This document shows positions 13,131-25,695 of a stretch of 64,000 nt of DNA, in pieces. The number at the start of each line of letters is the position of its first letter. Within the stretch, counting starts at the first letter, position 1. Made by a program: the position numbers and the translations under genes. The notes beneath the pieces were generated by a model. That model was not told the origin of the DNA, did no database searches, and was given only the letters and a program-made list of their open reading frames with translations. The DNA is taken from assembly GCF_000276665.1 (NCBI RefSeq), contig NW_004955417.1, forward strand, positions 12,693,507-12,757,506, written 5' to 3'. Source of the stretch: Chinchilla lanigera (taxonomy: Eukaryota; Chordata; Mammalia; Rodentia; Chinchillidae).

Positions 13131-13797
13131 GACAGAAACAAATGAGTTAGTAATAAGCAAAGCATTTAGAACAGCCTCTGGCACACTGTAAGACCTATAT
13201 AAATGTCAGTTGTTTATTATTGTGATTTTAATTAGATAAACCTGCTTGAAGACACACTCTTATTAACACTTTGAAATGAAGTTAAATGAAGAAAAACTGA
13301 TGTAAATATGTATTTAAGGGCCACTCAGGAAAAATTATTTTTATGCCTCATAATGTAATCTATGTTGCAGCTAGTCAATACATTGTGCTGTATAGTTAAT
13401 GTGCTATAATTCTTAGATAGCCTCTGAGATATTTGAAATGTCTCGTATTTAGGCATCTTGTAGATAAAATGTATAGATGGTTAATTGGATGAGAATTCAA
13501 TAACCCAAAGAAGTGGAGGATTCTGTGACCAAGAGAAGTGTTGTTTTCTCTCTATTTCTGCTTTTCTCTGGTGGAGATAGAAGGTCTCCATTAGATAGGT
13601 CTGGGTTTGCATGCTAAAATCTATAAGTAACCAAACTGTGATCTAAGTCGTCTGAATTTTCATATCAATATACAGTATTTGCAGAGACAGAAGCAATAAT
13701 ACCTACACATTGAGACATGAGCATTACATGAAATAGTGTAGATAAACAGTTTTACATAGTACCTGGTCCGTGTATGTATGTAACACTTAATTTGTTG

Positions 13798-13885
13798 TAA
13801 TTTTTTTTTTTTTGTACCGGGAATTGAACTCAGGATCTTGTGCTTGCCAGGCATGCACTTGTGCCACTGAGCTACATTCCTGGCC
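13798..13885 (-). mobile_element. ID-like SINE, older diverged copy
   Basis: Poly-T followed by gtaccgggaattgaactcag and then gccactgagctac near the tRNA-like 5' end, in minus orientation. More diverged than the young copies. A possible degenerate target-site duplication (ttgttgtaat against ttgttatcat) is present. Confidence 0.88.
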
Positions 13886-14339
13886 TTGTTATCATTAGTT
13901 TTGTGCAAATCATTAAGTTGGAAAATTATTACCTTTACCTCCTGGATGTACGTTGACTATAAACAGATCTAATGTTTTTCTTCATTAGATATTTGCAAAC
14001 CCTGTCCTACAATGTGATGGAAATTCTACAATTGCTTACATTTTTGCTTGTCCATCATGAGGTTGTGTCAAAAAGTGGTTTTCTAATGTGGTGCATGGGT
14101 GCTCGGGAGCTATGCCAAGTTTTGAACCCATATAGCATTAGTATTTATATTATAGCGTTTGTGCTGAAGTTTCTAGCGTTTATTAATAAATTATTAATGT
14201 TGCTGTAGATGCCTGGCTTTCATTAATTAGTAGCTCATCAAACCCTCATCAAAAACTTCCCTTTCATTTTGTTGGAAATAAACTGGCTGAAAGCCTTTAA
14301 GCCCTGCCAAAGTGGATCTTGAACAATATGGTCAATTCA

Positions 14340-14900
14340 ATTTAATTCAACAACCATACATTGAATTCAGAATATGGGAAAAGCGTTGTACTACATACTG
14401 TGGCAATATCAAGGGACAGCCCCTGTGGTGACCATCTGCTGTTTGCTAACCAAGATTCATTTTCATTGTATCTGGGAACTACAGCCTCTGCCTCTTCCCA
14501 GCCATGTGCTTTGGGTAGGACTGGCCTCTTACCCAGGTCTAGGGATGGGTGGGCCTTCTGTGGCTTACAATAGTCAGCATAGCCTATTGCCATAGCCAGC
14601 GTACTGGATTGAGGAGTCCCACATAACTCAGAAATCTCAAACAAAAATATATACTTAGGCTCCTGAAATACTGCAGCTTCTGTGGTTGCTGCTGGAGCTA
14701 CTTGGAAGACACACTGTCTTTCCCTGGCCAATGTACTAAGGGTGTGTGACCTGGGAGAATCTTCAGCCATTGTCGGGCAGAACACTGCACAGCACTGAAG
14801 CTGAAGTGATGCTATGGGAGATGGCTCTGGGAGCTGGGACCTGCCTGAAGCCAGCCCTACCATTGGTCACATGAGCTGAAACCTTCCAAGCCAAGTGAAG
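14340..14900. repeat. Probable old interspersed repeat containing a 173-codon chance frame
   Basis: The text ctcttcccagccatgtgctt, ttgggtaggactggcctctt and tagggatgggtgggccttct, read on the + strand, resembles a widespread old mammalian repeat. The long minus-strand frame at 14342-14863 lies wholly inside it and matches no protein I know. Confidence 0.4.
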
Positions 14901-15107
14901 AGGGGCTTTCTATTATTTTCAAGTATGAGAATCGACATGTTTTCTCATCCCAGGTGTCAGAAAAAATCCATTTGTGGCAGATGTCACTCTAGCGTTATTA
15001 TTATTCTAGAATACTTGTTCATATTTGTAATAAAACTTGACCCAAGGACTATAATTATTGCAGAAACTAAATTGACCAATGACACATATTTATTGAATTG
15101 GATTTGG

Positions 15108-15300
15108 ACTCACGCTGACCTGGATTTAAGTCCAGACATTGCCACTTTCTAGTTTGGAAAGACACTTCAAGTTGCTTGCACCTCAGCTCTTTTATCTATT
15201 AAATAGGGTAATGTCTGTACTGCCATTAGTTACACTACTTTTAATGCTTTTCTTCACTTGTAAAATGTGGTTAATGCTCTTACATTGTGCCTTTGAATTA
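15108..15300 (+). repeat. MIR
   Basis: Text gacctggatttaagtccaga, cattgccactttctagtttg and ttatctattaaatagggtaa is a clear MIR body. Confidence 0.75.
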
Positions 15301-16169
15301 CAGCAGGATTAACATCAGTAGTTGGATTTGTGCCCTCTAGTCAAAGGGCTTTCATAAAATGGCTTCCAGGGAATTTTCATGCATGTTATGTGGTTTGCAT
15401 ATTAATATCATATCTAATGCTTCTTGAGGTATCAAATGATATCAGTTTCAATTGTGAACCTCAGCCTGGTTTTCTATTATCTGAAGCAGAAATTCGGTTT
15501 TGTTACAGTATTTTTTGACCAACCGTTACTTCTTTAAGAAGAACATGAAGCACTCAACATTTCAAAACATCACTTTATAAAAAACCGCACAAACATTTTG
15601 GAATACTAAGCTGTCATAGTGTTATTTTATCTCTCTGATATAACACTGTAATAACATTATTTTGTACCTAATACAGACACAGGCACACTAGTTTCTGTCA
15701 TTTTGTCCTTGGTTGATGAAGATGGAATTCATAGAGAAAATGCATTTAGAGTGAAATAGTGAAATCTGCTGAAAGTGTATAGAATAATTTAGCAGTTTGA
15801 CATGGCTGCTTGTTTCTTTTAGAAATAACATTGGGTGGTTAGCTAACTGGATCTGCCAAGATTGTATTTTAATGATCTCCAGAGTTAATCTGCTATTTAA
15901 AAATCTTCGTCATGTTGAGTCTTCATGTGTTAGATCACTGGCACTTGTTAAATTCTTCAGATGTGTTTGTTTTCTGCTGTTTGGTGTTGATCATTTGATC
16001 ACTTTGATGTGTCATAGGAAGAGGAAAGTTATTATTTAATTTTCACTGAACAATGTTTTCTAACGTATCAGAGTATTCATTCTATATTTTATCAGTTAGC
16101 CATAGATTGTGAAAGAACTCTGATACAAACTTGAAACTCAGGACCCTGTATCAGTCATACTCACTTGGG

Positions 16170-16560
16170 AATGCTGGAATAAGGACTGTGTTACAAAATC
16201 TCAATGGCTTAGCATCAGCAAGATTTATTTCCTGGTCACTTTATATTGAAAATGCCAGTTGGTAGTACCTTTGCCTCTGCCTCAGGTATGTTTTTTATTC
16301 CAGGACATATCTTAATGAGCAGCTCCCATCTAGCATATACCATTCTTGTGGTTGAGGGCAATGAACTCTTAAAACATAAAGCCAGATGTTGCAATAGTCC
16401 TACCCAGATGTGTGTCATGTCCATTCATATTCCATTGGCCAGAGTAAGTTGTGGGACAAGTCCCAGGGTCAGTGTCTTTGACAGAGATACTGCACTTTAT
16501 AAGCCAATTGGCAGAAATGTGTTATCCTCACATAAGGAAGGGAGAAAGAAATAATGGAGT
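16170..16560. repeat. Possible old LTR-like repeat
   Basis: The start tgtgttacaaaatctcaatg and gcaagatttatttcctggtc, then agccagatgttgcaatagtc, resembles an old LTR-type repeat in layout. Family not fixed. Confidence 0.35.
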
Positions 16561-16884
16561 GTTTCATGGGTCTGCTTTGGATAGGGTCACTATGTCTTTT
16601 ATTGCTATACCCTGATCTGTTTCTGCTGAATCTCAAAAAACTCATTCTCCTGCTTCTCTTGCCCATTTCTCCATCATTTCCTCAATTACCCAGAATGCTA
16701 AGTAGACCTATACACTCTGTCCAGGTTTTGATAGGTGATTACAGGTGATGTGGGGTCTTTGTAATATACTCCCCAAATTACTGGTTTGGTGAAAACTAGA
16801 GCTATCTAATATGGTAGGGAATGGTACCATTCTGAGCCACACAAGCTTGATAGTTTGCTCTTTTTAAAAATTTGTTTTTATTGG

Positions 16885-17068
16885 TTTGATCCAAAATAAA
16901 AAGACTCAATCAAAAACAATGGCCAACAAAAATGAATAAGTACTTCTCAGAAGGAGAATTACAAATGGCCAGTAAATAGATGACAAAGTGTTCAGCATCT
17001 CGGGCCATTAGAAAAATGCAAATTAAAACAACACTGAGATTCAACATTACTCCAGAAAGAATGACTAT
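16885..17068 (+). mobile_element. L1 ORF2 fragment, sense
   Basis: Contains caaatggccagtaaatagat, gaaaaatgcaaattaaaaca and ctccagaaagaatgactatt. It aligns by eye with the sense L1 copy near 26260-26440. Truncated at both ends, no coding capacity. Confidence 0.88.
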
Positions 17069-17069
17069 T

Positions 17070-18710
17070 TGGTCACCTGCCTCCACCTAGCATTTGGGTA
17101 TTGTGCTTTGCTGCTTTGCCTCTTGTTCTTCTAAATTTCATTGAAACTAATAACTTTTCCTTTAAAATTTATGCAAGAAGATTGTATTCTTTCCCTGTCT
17201 AGAGTTTACAGAGTGAGGATGGGGTCCATAAATACTTCAATTAAAACTTGGAAGAATGTGGAGCATCCCACTGCTTGTAGGTGCCTGGCAGGAAGCTGTC
17301 TATTTAAGTGCGTATCTGTTTGATGTATTTTTGTCTTCCTGTCTTTGTCCTTTATCTACATGTGCCCTTTCTCCTATATCCAGGCAAATGAAATCTTCCA
17401 AAATCCACTTGAAGTTTCTTCTTATAGAAAACTTCCTAGATTTTCCCCCTTCTTTAGAATTTACACTGATTTATGTTGTTTCATTAGATTTCACTTTACA
17501 CTTTCATTTAGCACTTGAGAGAGTCTGTGATCTTTTAAGTTATTGTTTACCTATTTTATCCTCTTAATTACACAAAGTCTTTAAAGATAGAATTGGAATT
17601 TACCCATCTTCCTTTTGTCTCCAATGCCTAGCACGAAATCCAAGCCTGTTAGAAAAGCTATAACCTTACTGAATTAATTTAAATCTTTGAAGTTTGTTCT
17701 TCCATGGAAAGTGTATGACACAATCACAAAATTCTTAAACAAATGGACCCTCAAGAAAGCAGTGCTCTGATGTTCTTTTATCTGCCTTGCTATGAATTTG
17801 CAATTTCCTCACCACTTCAGGCCAAAAGGCTGAATTTCCAAGAGCAACATTTCTTCCTTCTGCATCACTCTGCACTCAGGAAGGGCCAGCCATCCCAAGG
17901 ACCTAGTTATCTTGCACAGTGCACCTGTAGAGATTACGTGATAAGAGCGAGAAGTTAGGCTTCCTTTTGGCTAAGGTTAGACTATTTCCTGCTCTGGGCT
18001 AAATCTTCTTCTGAAATCAGAATCAACTTCCTAAAACATACTACATTGAATTGAGCCCCAGAGACACATTTTTCTGCCTGTAGTCTTTTGCTGTTAATGG
18101 TAGAAAACATTATAAAATTCTCTCTTAACGATTGTCTCATGGGTCCTTGGGAGGAGTCAAGTCAGGAGAGATGGACAGTGAGTCTTTGTCAAATCCTCAA
18201 AGGAGAGGATGACCTGAGCCGGTACCACAGTGGTCAGCCCTTGCTGTCTGCAAGGAGACATCAGCAGCCATCCCAATCAGCATGAGTGCCTTAAAAACGA
18301 ATTGATCAGCTTTGAAAATTAGGTGTGGAAAATTAATTGGAACCTGAGGATTCCATACTTTTATGACACAAGAAGCGATAGCCAAGACAGTCACTTCGTG
18401 AGTATTTTTAGCTGCAGCCCCACATTCTACCCTGAAATTAACCCCTGTAGTCCTTTTCCTCACTTTAACGAAGTCTGCTGCTTCTTGTTCTTCAGCGAGA
18501 CTCAGCCCTCCCCAACGTTCTCTGTTAAAAGGCCGGGACCGTGAGTGATAACAGCAACCGGATGCATGTGCAGAACCCTGGAAATGACTGATAACTGACA
18601 GCTTAGGCGGGCATTTATGGAGCTGTTTCTTCTCCTTTTTTATTCATCTTAAAAGGAAAATACTGAGCTTTTGGGGGACATATTTTACATTTATAAGAGA
18701 ACAGTGATAC
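17070..18710. other. No recognisable element
   Basis: Unassigned sequence. The part 18080-18600 keeps several CpGs and is repeat-poor, but no gene was recognised. Confidence 0.45.
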
Positions 18711-18712
18711 CA

Positions 18713-18885
18713 TGAATAGGAAGAGCGTGGCCCTTGGATGCAAACAGCCAAGAATTCAAATCTCAGTGTCAACACCTGGGACTTGTGTAAGCTTAACTCT
18801 TGGCACCTCGGAACCCTCATAAGAACTACCTTGCAGAGTTGCTGTGAACATCGGAATAAATGATGGACACTGAAATATAGCTAAT
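18713..18885 (+). repeat. MIR
   Basis: Text gcccttggatgcaaacagcc, caagaattcaaatctcagtg and ccttgcagagttgctgtgaa follows MIR order. Confidence 0.75.
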
Positions 18886-19654
18886 CATGTTACTGATTAT
18901 TCTGACCTACACAAAATACAGGTCTTAGAAATGGAAGGTGACCAAGGATGGGGCTTCTTGCTGTCTCTGTTCGTTTTGTGTGTGCGCCTATGCATGTGTG
19001 TGTCCCTGTGTGTGTGTATATCACCTATATGTGTCAGACATCAGTTCAGGTGGTCAGGAACATCAGTGAGTAAAACAGACAAAAGTTTCCATCCCCCATG
19101 TAGTTTACATTATTGGAGTGGGTACGACTGGATGCTGCTAAATATTATGGAAATTATGGGAAAATTTAGGGAGCTGGGAGGGCTAGAAGTTGGGAGTGGG
19201 TTGCAATTAGGAATAGGAATTTCTGGGTAGGCCTTACTGTGAACCTATCACTAGGTCTGTGTTTTTACGGTCTGATTCCATGAACTGTCTTTTGAAATGG
19301 GAGAATGAGAAGAAAGGAGGTAAGAGTAGAGGAGAAGAGGGGTCTGCTGATCTGTCGGAAGGCATGAGTACTTCCTGTCGTATAATATGTGTCAAAACAC
19401 AAACTTATATAGGAGAGTGAGGTTTTCCAGGTGGCCTAGTTTTATTTCATTCAGTTTGAGCAAACATCTTCCTGCGATGTTCTGTATGCCTCCCACCTTC
19501 CCAAATGATGACTGCTGAGAGCGGCCCATGTGGTCTGTGGCTGCTAGAGGAGGTCACCACTGTGACTCAGATCTGTTTTGGGACCATCATGAAGCACGTC
19601 CTTCTGGGCCAGGAGAGATGTTCTCAGCTATTTGCCCTGTGTTGTGGCTTGAGT

Positions 19655-19850
19655 CTGCAGTGACTCTGCATTCTACCCACATGTGGCTGTTTACATGCAA
19701 AAATGCATTAACTAAAAGTAAATGACATTAAAAATTGGGTTTCTCACTCATGCTAGACATATTTCTAATGCTCAGCAGCCACGTGTGGCCATGTGTTAGC
19801 ACGTATACGGAGTATGTCCACTGTGGAAAGTACGATTAGCATTTGTTAGT
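19655..19850 (+). mobile_element. hAT-type DNA transposon fossil (MER-type)
   Basis: The text catgtggctgtttacatgca, aaagtaaatgacattaaaaa, atttctaatgctcagcagcc and acgtgtggccatgtgttagc matches a common non-autonomous hAT repeat of mammals. The exact family is not fixed. Confidence 0.65.
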
Positions 19851-20254
19851 TTGCATATTTCTGACTCTGACACTGTTTTTTTAAAGTGCCACTCACACTT
19901 TTCAGGTCTATCTTCTTTTGATGTGCTGTTTCTAATAGCTTACAAATTTAAAGACCAGATATAGAATTTTGTATATAGTAAGGGTATCTAGGCTCTACGA
20001 TAGATGACCAAAGAGCTCTCTTATGTTCAAGCACCTGAGTTTTCATCCTTGGAATTTATATCTGGAGTCTAACTGCCCAGTGCCTATTTGGCTTGCCTAC
20101 TGTTTTGCAGCTGTTCCTTTGGTGGTAAGAGAATCAGCCTGCTGAGCTATGTGGGATAAGAGCTGTCAAACTTTAACAGTAAAATTACACATTCATGGAA
20201 ATGTTTGAGATCCAGTCAGTGATCCCTTATTTGGAGCAATGCTATTCAAGGAAT

Positions 20255-21080
20255 GTTTAAGGCCAGGTTGTCTACACATAGGCCAAGCCCTGTGTCAGTC
20301 CCAAGAGATACAAACAAAAATGAACATGGCCCCAAACCCTCCGGGGAATCAAACCCTCCGAGAGAGAATGGAGGGGTGGCACTATAAATAAAGCTTCATT
20401 ATAGTGCCCATCTGTGTCCAGGGTATATGAAAGTCCCAATAAGGGCAGTATTCAGTCCAGCCTTCTCACTGCTGATAGTGAGGGCCAGGAAGCAGGAGGT
20501 CAGGCAATGCCTCTTAAAGCAGCCATTCTTGAATGGAATCCTGAGGGATAAATAGTTGTTAGTAACATAATGAAATTGGTAGTGGGGTCAGTAAGAAGTG
20601 ATGTACCATTGCTTGAACACAGACTCTGTGGAGTGAATAGCATAGAGTATGGGAACTTCTAAATTTAGTATTGATGAAATTTAGAAATAACAGGGAGCCA
20701 GTGCTTGTGGAGGTGGGCAGGCTTTCAATAGTAGGTTGAAAGATGGAGTTTGGGTAGGGGTGAGAAAGAGGCGGGGTAACAGTGCTGTTAGCAGATATGA
20801 CTTTTCCACAGTTCAAGTAGTCAGCTCAGGTGGCTATGCAGAGGTAATTAGAGGGAGCTGGGCTGGAGGTGAGAGGGTTGGCAGGGAGAGAATTGCAAGA
20901 GTCCAAAAGAGAAGTCCTGAGGACCCGATGTGAGAGAGTGCAATGGGATGGAACAGAGAAGTGAGTCTAGTCAATATCGATCTCTAAGGGGTGAAAGTAT
21001 TAATGCGTGAGGACAGTTTAGATGTGGGGGATGAAAGAGACGGAGGAATCAGAGGTGACTTTCAGCTTTCAGGAAAACAG
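20255..21080 (-). repeat. Old L2-like repeat, antisense
   Basis: Starts aggccaagccctgtgtcagt with aaacaaaaatgaacatggcc, then continues with cagggagccagtgcttgtgg, gaattgcaagagtccaaaag and gaggtgactttcagctttca. Same family as 30755-31118 and 45200-45720. Confidence 0.55.
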
Positions 21081-21084
21081 ACGA

Positions 21085-22810
21085 ATTCAAAGTCTTTTTG
21101 CAAGTGCATGGAGGTAGACTCTGACCTGTGGTTGCTACTAGTGTGATTTGCACTGGCAACTCCACTGTCCAGGTTGGTGTTAGTTCTTCAAGACACCACT
21201 TTCTCACGTGCTAAGAAACCTTAATATAAACCATAATAAGGTACCACATTTCTATGACTTTATGACTTTAATTTTGAAAATTTATAGAAATTTGGCTTCA
21301 TTTCTAGTGGCTCTGTTCCAGACACCAAAATTCCCCCAGTTCTGGGACATCCCTGGGGTGGACTCTTGAACCTGTTATTCATTAGGAACAGCTGAAAACC
21401 ATCAGCAAAATTCCTATACTATGCCAACAATAACGCCAGTCAAATTTCAAGGTAACTCCAGGTTTCAGAGAGTTATGAATCCTTATTTGTATTTTATGCA
21501 TATTTATCATGTAGAAATACTGTAATTTCCTTACTTTCCACAATTACACAATTCTTTTTTTTGAAGGAAGTGCTATAAATTATGCCCCAAGTCCTGAATG
21601 TTAGTGGAAACATGCTTACAGATTTGTAGCTAATCATTGTAAAGTAAAAGTACAAAACCAGGCAGGATGGTGGAGCCGAAGTAGGAGAGGAGCCAGTCCA
21701 ATGGGTCCATATCAGTGGGACCTATGCTGAAAACAAGAATTCTCTCTAGTACCGGAAACACAGCTTTAAAAGAATTTTCTATGTAACAGTTTACAATTTA
21801 ATGACATCTATTAAGCTTTAAAATAAAAAAAGTCTAGTTCCTTAGTTTATAATCCTAAAGAAGGATGACAAGTATATGTTGATACTTCAGTTTTTACGAA
21901 TATATTTCCTGAGGGCACAGCTAAAGCTACAGAATAGTAGGCAATTACCGCTTTCTTCTAGATAGATTTAGCCACTGCTTCTGGCCTTTGACACTCAATA
22001 TTTTTTCTTTGCCACCCTACTTTACTGAAGTGGATGTTTGGTGGTCCAGGAAGTTTTGAATGAGTTCTTGGGAGGCTAATCAGGAGGCTTTGGGCAAGTC
22101 TTGAGGCATGAAGGAAGTAGGTGCATCTAAGGAAGATGACAGAATTTTAGGACAATTGTACATGTTCAGATATTTTATTTGAAAAATTATGTAAATTGAT
22201 ATGCACAGGAAGTTTCCATATCCTTGAAGAGTGTTTTTATATAGGAAAAAAACCCCTCTAAGCTGATTCTTTGTGGCTCTTGGGAGAATTTACATGAACT
22301 ATTTGTTAAAAGTTGGATTAATGAAAAACATTGGCTTTGAAGAGTATTCTTCACAAGCTGCCATGCTTTGCATCACAGCACTGAAGGTTGTTTAGCAACA
22401 CATTGAAATATCATTATGAAAATATATGTGTATTTTATTAATCCAAGAGGATCTTTGTGACATGCATTTTAAAGAAATAAATGATTATCGTCATTCTATG
22501 AAATTTGTGACTTCTTAGGGTGAGAAATCAGAAGGATCAAAAAGGAGCTATCTTTTCAGGCAATTAGTGATTTAATATCAGCTGGTCAAGTGAGTTAAAA
22601 ACTTTGTGTTGTATGTTTTGTTATTTCGAATGCCTTTTCTTCTTGTTGGGAAAGTAGTTAACCCCACAGTCTTTCTCCCATGGTAAATGGCTCTGAGGCT
22701 TTGACCTTCTCAAGCCGGTTTGCCAGATGTAGCAGATGGAGCATGTGTGAACTTTTGTGTGCCAATTCCACCTGGCTGGTGGCAAACCATAAGTTAATTT
22801 TGATTTAACT
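21085..22810. other. Unassigned intronic sequence before the CPQ exon
   Basis: No repeat family or second exon recognised in this stretch. Confidence 0.5.
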
Positions 22811-22821
22811 TTTACTTCTAG
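22811..22821 (+). other. 3' splice site (acceptor) of the CPQ exon
   Basis: A short pyrimidine-rich run ends in ttctag immediately before the first exonic base at 22822. The tract is modest in length, and ttaac about a dozen bases upstream is too close to be a comfortable branch point. The ttaat a few bases further up is another possibility. The acceptor is fixed by the protein match starting at ATT 22824. Confidence 0.9.
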
Positions 22822-23029
22822 GCATTACAGCAGAAGTTCTGGTGGTGACCTCTTTCGACGAACTGCAGAGAAGGGCCTCAGAAGCAAGAGGAAAGATCGT
22901 TGTTTATAACCAACCTTACATCAGTTACACAGTGTCAGTGCAATACCGGATCCGGGGGGCAGTGGAGGCTGCCAAGGTGGGGGCTTTGGCATCCCTCATC
23001 CGATCAGTGGCTTCCTTCTCCATCTACAG
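22822..23029 (+). CDS. CPQ: Internal exon of carboxypeptidase Q (CPQ)
   Basis: CPQ is a secreted or lysosomal zinc dipeptidase of family M28 that releases amino acids from short peptides. Read in frame from 22824, the exon gives 68 complete codons beginning ITAEVLVVTSFDEL and ending SVASFSIY, with no stop. The middle stretch GAVEAAKVGALASLIRSVAS is the part I recognise most strongly as CPQ. It corresponds to roughly residues 150-217 of the 472-residue human protein, in the protease-associated-like part before the catalytic half, so none of the zinc ligands are here. The exon begins with GC, completing a Gly codon begun in the previous exon, and ends with AG, the start of a Ser codon (human continues SPHTG). 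Both phases fit the known protein. The flanks are AG at 22820-22821 and GTTGGT from 23030. No sign of decay: intact frame, good splice sites, so a functional exon rather than a retrocopy. The segment YISYTVSVQYRIR differs from the human residues as I recall them. Confidence 0.95.
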
Positions 23030-23035
23030 GTTGGT
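23030..23035 (+). other. 5' splice site (donor) of the CPQ exon
   Basis: The junction reads ACAG then GTTGGT. Ending the exon at 23029 leaves an AG overhang that fits the Ser codon following SIY in the family. Reading on past this point gives a stop codon within about 20 bases, so the exon cannot extend through it. Confidence 0.9.
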
Positions 23036-23424
23036 TATCGTATTTGTTTGAAATCTTTTCAAAAACCAGGGTTTTCCATAAAAAAGAAGTCCTTATGAAA
23101 TAAAAACAAACCATTCAAATGAAAATACTGATTTTCATGGAATTTCCCTCCATCCCATATTTGGTCATATGTTTGTAATATCTTCTGTGGCCTTTTAAGT
23201 ATCCCAGGCATCATTTATGCATTCCTTTAAAAGTTTTCCACATCCACAACGATCCCATAACATTCCTTATATAACTAATGTATTGTGTATTTTCACTGGA
23301 GGGAGAGCTGAGTTCACGTCTGTGTTTCATCAAAGATTCCTAATGACCTCAGAGGAAACTAGGCTGTTTTCCATGTTGCCAGAGAAGTGAAATAAAAATA
23401 GAGTTGTTAACATGATGGGGACCA

Positions 23425-23640
23425 TCTATGGTGTAGTGGAAATAGCTGAAGAGCTAGTAGACCTTGGATATAGTCTTGGCTCTGCTCCTGAACAACGGTG
23501 TGAACAACTTTAGTGTTTCCTAAACTTCTCTGGGCCTCCTCCTTCTCTTCTACTGATGAGTGATGCTAAAGAATCATAAATGTATAACATTAAAATTAAA
23601 TAAAATATACTTATAAAAGATACTTGATTGTAAAGGTCTG
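23425..23640 (+). repeat. MIR just downstream of the CPQ exon
   Basis: Text gtgtagtggaaatagctgaa, accttggatatagtcttggc, ggtgtgaacaactttagtgt and aacttctctgggcctcctcc follows MIR order in sense. Confidence 0.65.
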
Positions 23641-23739
23641 TATAAATATTTGGTGTTATTTGAGGACAACATAAGACATGCCTTCTTTGTAATCCTGTTT
23701 GAGGTAATGCCATCAGTGCTTTCTTTATTTTATTGTTAA

Positions 23740-25695
23740 TTAAATTTTTCCTGTTATTTACTTCACTTTTTATTAGCGCATATTTGTAACACAGAATAGT
23801 GGTGTTTGTTTTGGGGAATTGGTACATGTCCATAACACATCTTGGTCATTTTTGATCCCTTCATTCCCCTCTTTCTCCTTTTCCCTCCTCCTAATCCTCT
23901 TCTCTATTTCCAAGAGTCTGCCTTCTAGTCATCTGTCATCTCTCATTAATTAATTAATTAATATTTTATGCTTCTTATATAAGTAAAAACCATAATATTT
24001 AACTGAGTTTGGCTTGTTTTTTTTTTTTTTAGCTTAGTGTGCTGGTCTCAAATTCTGTCCATTTTCCTCCAGATATGTATTCCTCANNNNNNNNNNNNNN
24101 NNNNNNNNNNNNNNNNNNNNNNNNNNNNNNNNNNNNNNNNNNNNNNNNNNNNNNNNNNNNNNNNNNNNNNNNNNNNNNNNNNNNNNTATATTCACATTTT
24201 CTTTATTAATTCATCTGTTGACAGCCATCCATGGTGTTTCCAGAGCTTAGCTATTGTGAATTGTACCACTATAAATATGGATATGCATGTAACACTGTAG
24301 TATGATGTCTTCAATGCTTCCAGAAAAATACCCAGGAGAGGTATAGCTGGATCGAGTGGTATTCTTTTTTTAAATTTTTTTGAGGACTATTTGTACTGAT
24401 TGCCATAGTGCTTGCATTAGTTTATATTCCCACCAACAATTTGGGATGGTTCCTTCCCCAACCCTGTATCCTCACCGGCATTCATTATTTTTGTGTTCTT
24501 GATGACTACAATAAGACTACAATAAGATAGAATCTCAAAGTTGTTTTGATTTGAATTTTTCCAGTTGCTAAAGATGTTGAACATTTTTTCGTATACTTAT
24601 TGGCCACTTGTACTTCTTCTTTTGAGAAGTGTCCATTTGGTTTGTTTGCCCATTTTTCTTCTTTGGGTCATTTGCTTTTAAAGGTAAATTTTTTTTAGCT
24701 CTTTCTGTATATTAGATGTTAGTCCTCTATCAAAAGAGTAGCTAGCAAATTTTTCCTCTTATTCTATAGGTTGTTTCTTCCCTCTGTTGATTTTACTTTT
24801 ACTGGGGAGAAGAGTTTTATTGATGCAGTTCCATTTGTTCATTCTTGATATTATTTCCTATGTTATTGGATTTCTATTCAGGAAGTCTTTGCCTCTGCCT
24901 ATGGCTTTAAGTGTTTCCTCTATGCTATCTTACAGCAGTTTCAACATTCTACTGTTATATCTAGGGCTTTGATTTGTTTTAAATTGATTTTAGTACAGAG
25001 TGAGAGAGATCTCTTCTGCCAATGAATATCCAGTGTTTGTTAAATAGCACTGTTTGTTAAACATGTCTTTTCTCCAAAATATGTTTTTGGTCCTTTTTTT
25101 CAAAAATCAGATGGCTACAGGAACACAGGATTTTTTCATATCTTCTGAATATTCTAGTCCATTTTTGTGCCAGTATTATGCCATTTTTGTTACTGTAGTT
25201 TTGCAATAAAACTTGAATTTGAGCATTATGATGCTTCTTCTAGCATTCTTTTTACTCAGGGTTAGTTTGGCCATTTTGGCTCTCTCTTGATTCTATATGT
25301 AATTCAGGATTGTTTCTCTAGTTTTGTGAAGAATGTTGTGGTATTTCAATAGGGATTGCATTGAATCTGTGCATTGCTTTTGCTAATACCATTCTCATAG
25401 TATTAGTTCTTCCTATCCATGAATGAGGGATCTTCCCATTTTTCTAATGTCTTTCATAATTTTTTTCTTCAGTATTTTGTAATTTTCATTATAGAAACTT
25501 ACATTGTAAAAGATGTAATTTCATTTTTTCTCTGTAAAAGACTTTTTTACTTCCTTGCTTACACTGATCCCTAAGTATTTTTCTTTTCTTTTGAAGCTGT
25601 TGTAAATGGAATTGTTTTCTTGATTTCTTTTTTGGTAGGTTCATTGTTGGTGCACAGGAATGGTATTGATTTTTCTGGTTTTATGTCATGTATTT
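23740..25695 (-). mobile_element. Long L1 fragment, antisense, interrupted by the assembly gap
   Basis: From right to left (L1 sense): ORF2 text around gatttcttttttggtaggtt (25620s), tttcaatagggattgcattg (25340s), ttgtttgcccatttttcttc (24640s), cccaccaacaatttgggatg (24430s), then the ORF2 end, the gap, and a 3' UTR whose purine-rich tract appears here as pyrimidines at 23845-23930. The 3' UTR resembles the separate fragment at 28293. Many stops, so not coding. Confidence 0.9.
24087..24186. other. Assembly gap of exactly 100 N
   Basis: One hundred consecutive N inside an antisense L1. The round length suggests a placeholder of unknown true size. L1 sequence continues on both sides (3' UTR on the left, ORF2 end on the right), so the missing part is probably L1. 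Confidence 0.99.

Larger units (their letters stand above)
1..22821 (+). other. CPQ: Upstream intron of CPQ (3' part)
   Basis: Inferred. The preceding coding part of CPQ (signal peptide and first 145 or so residues) is not recognisable anywhere in these 22.8 kb, and no other gene is seen. Contents are old L1, L2 and MIR fossils, ID-like SINEs at 10657 and 13798, a MaLR-like LTR at 12735, a hAT fossil near 19.7 kb and unassigned sequence. In human, CPQ is a gene of several hundred kilobases with very long introns, so an intron of this size is expected. Confidence 0.8.

Noticed and set aside
14342..14863. 173-codon minus-strand open frame, the longest in the window
   Set aside because: It lies inside what looks like an old interspersed repeat, matches no protein family I know, and has overlapping frames on the other strand. 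No splice or promoter context.
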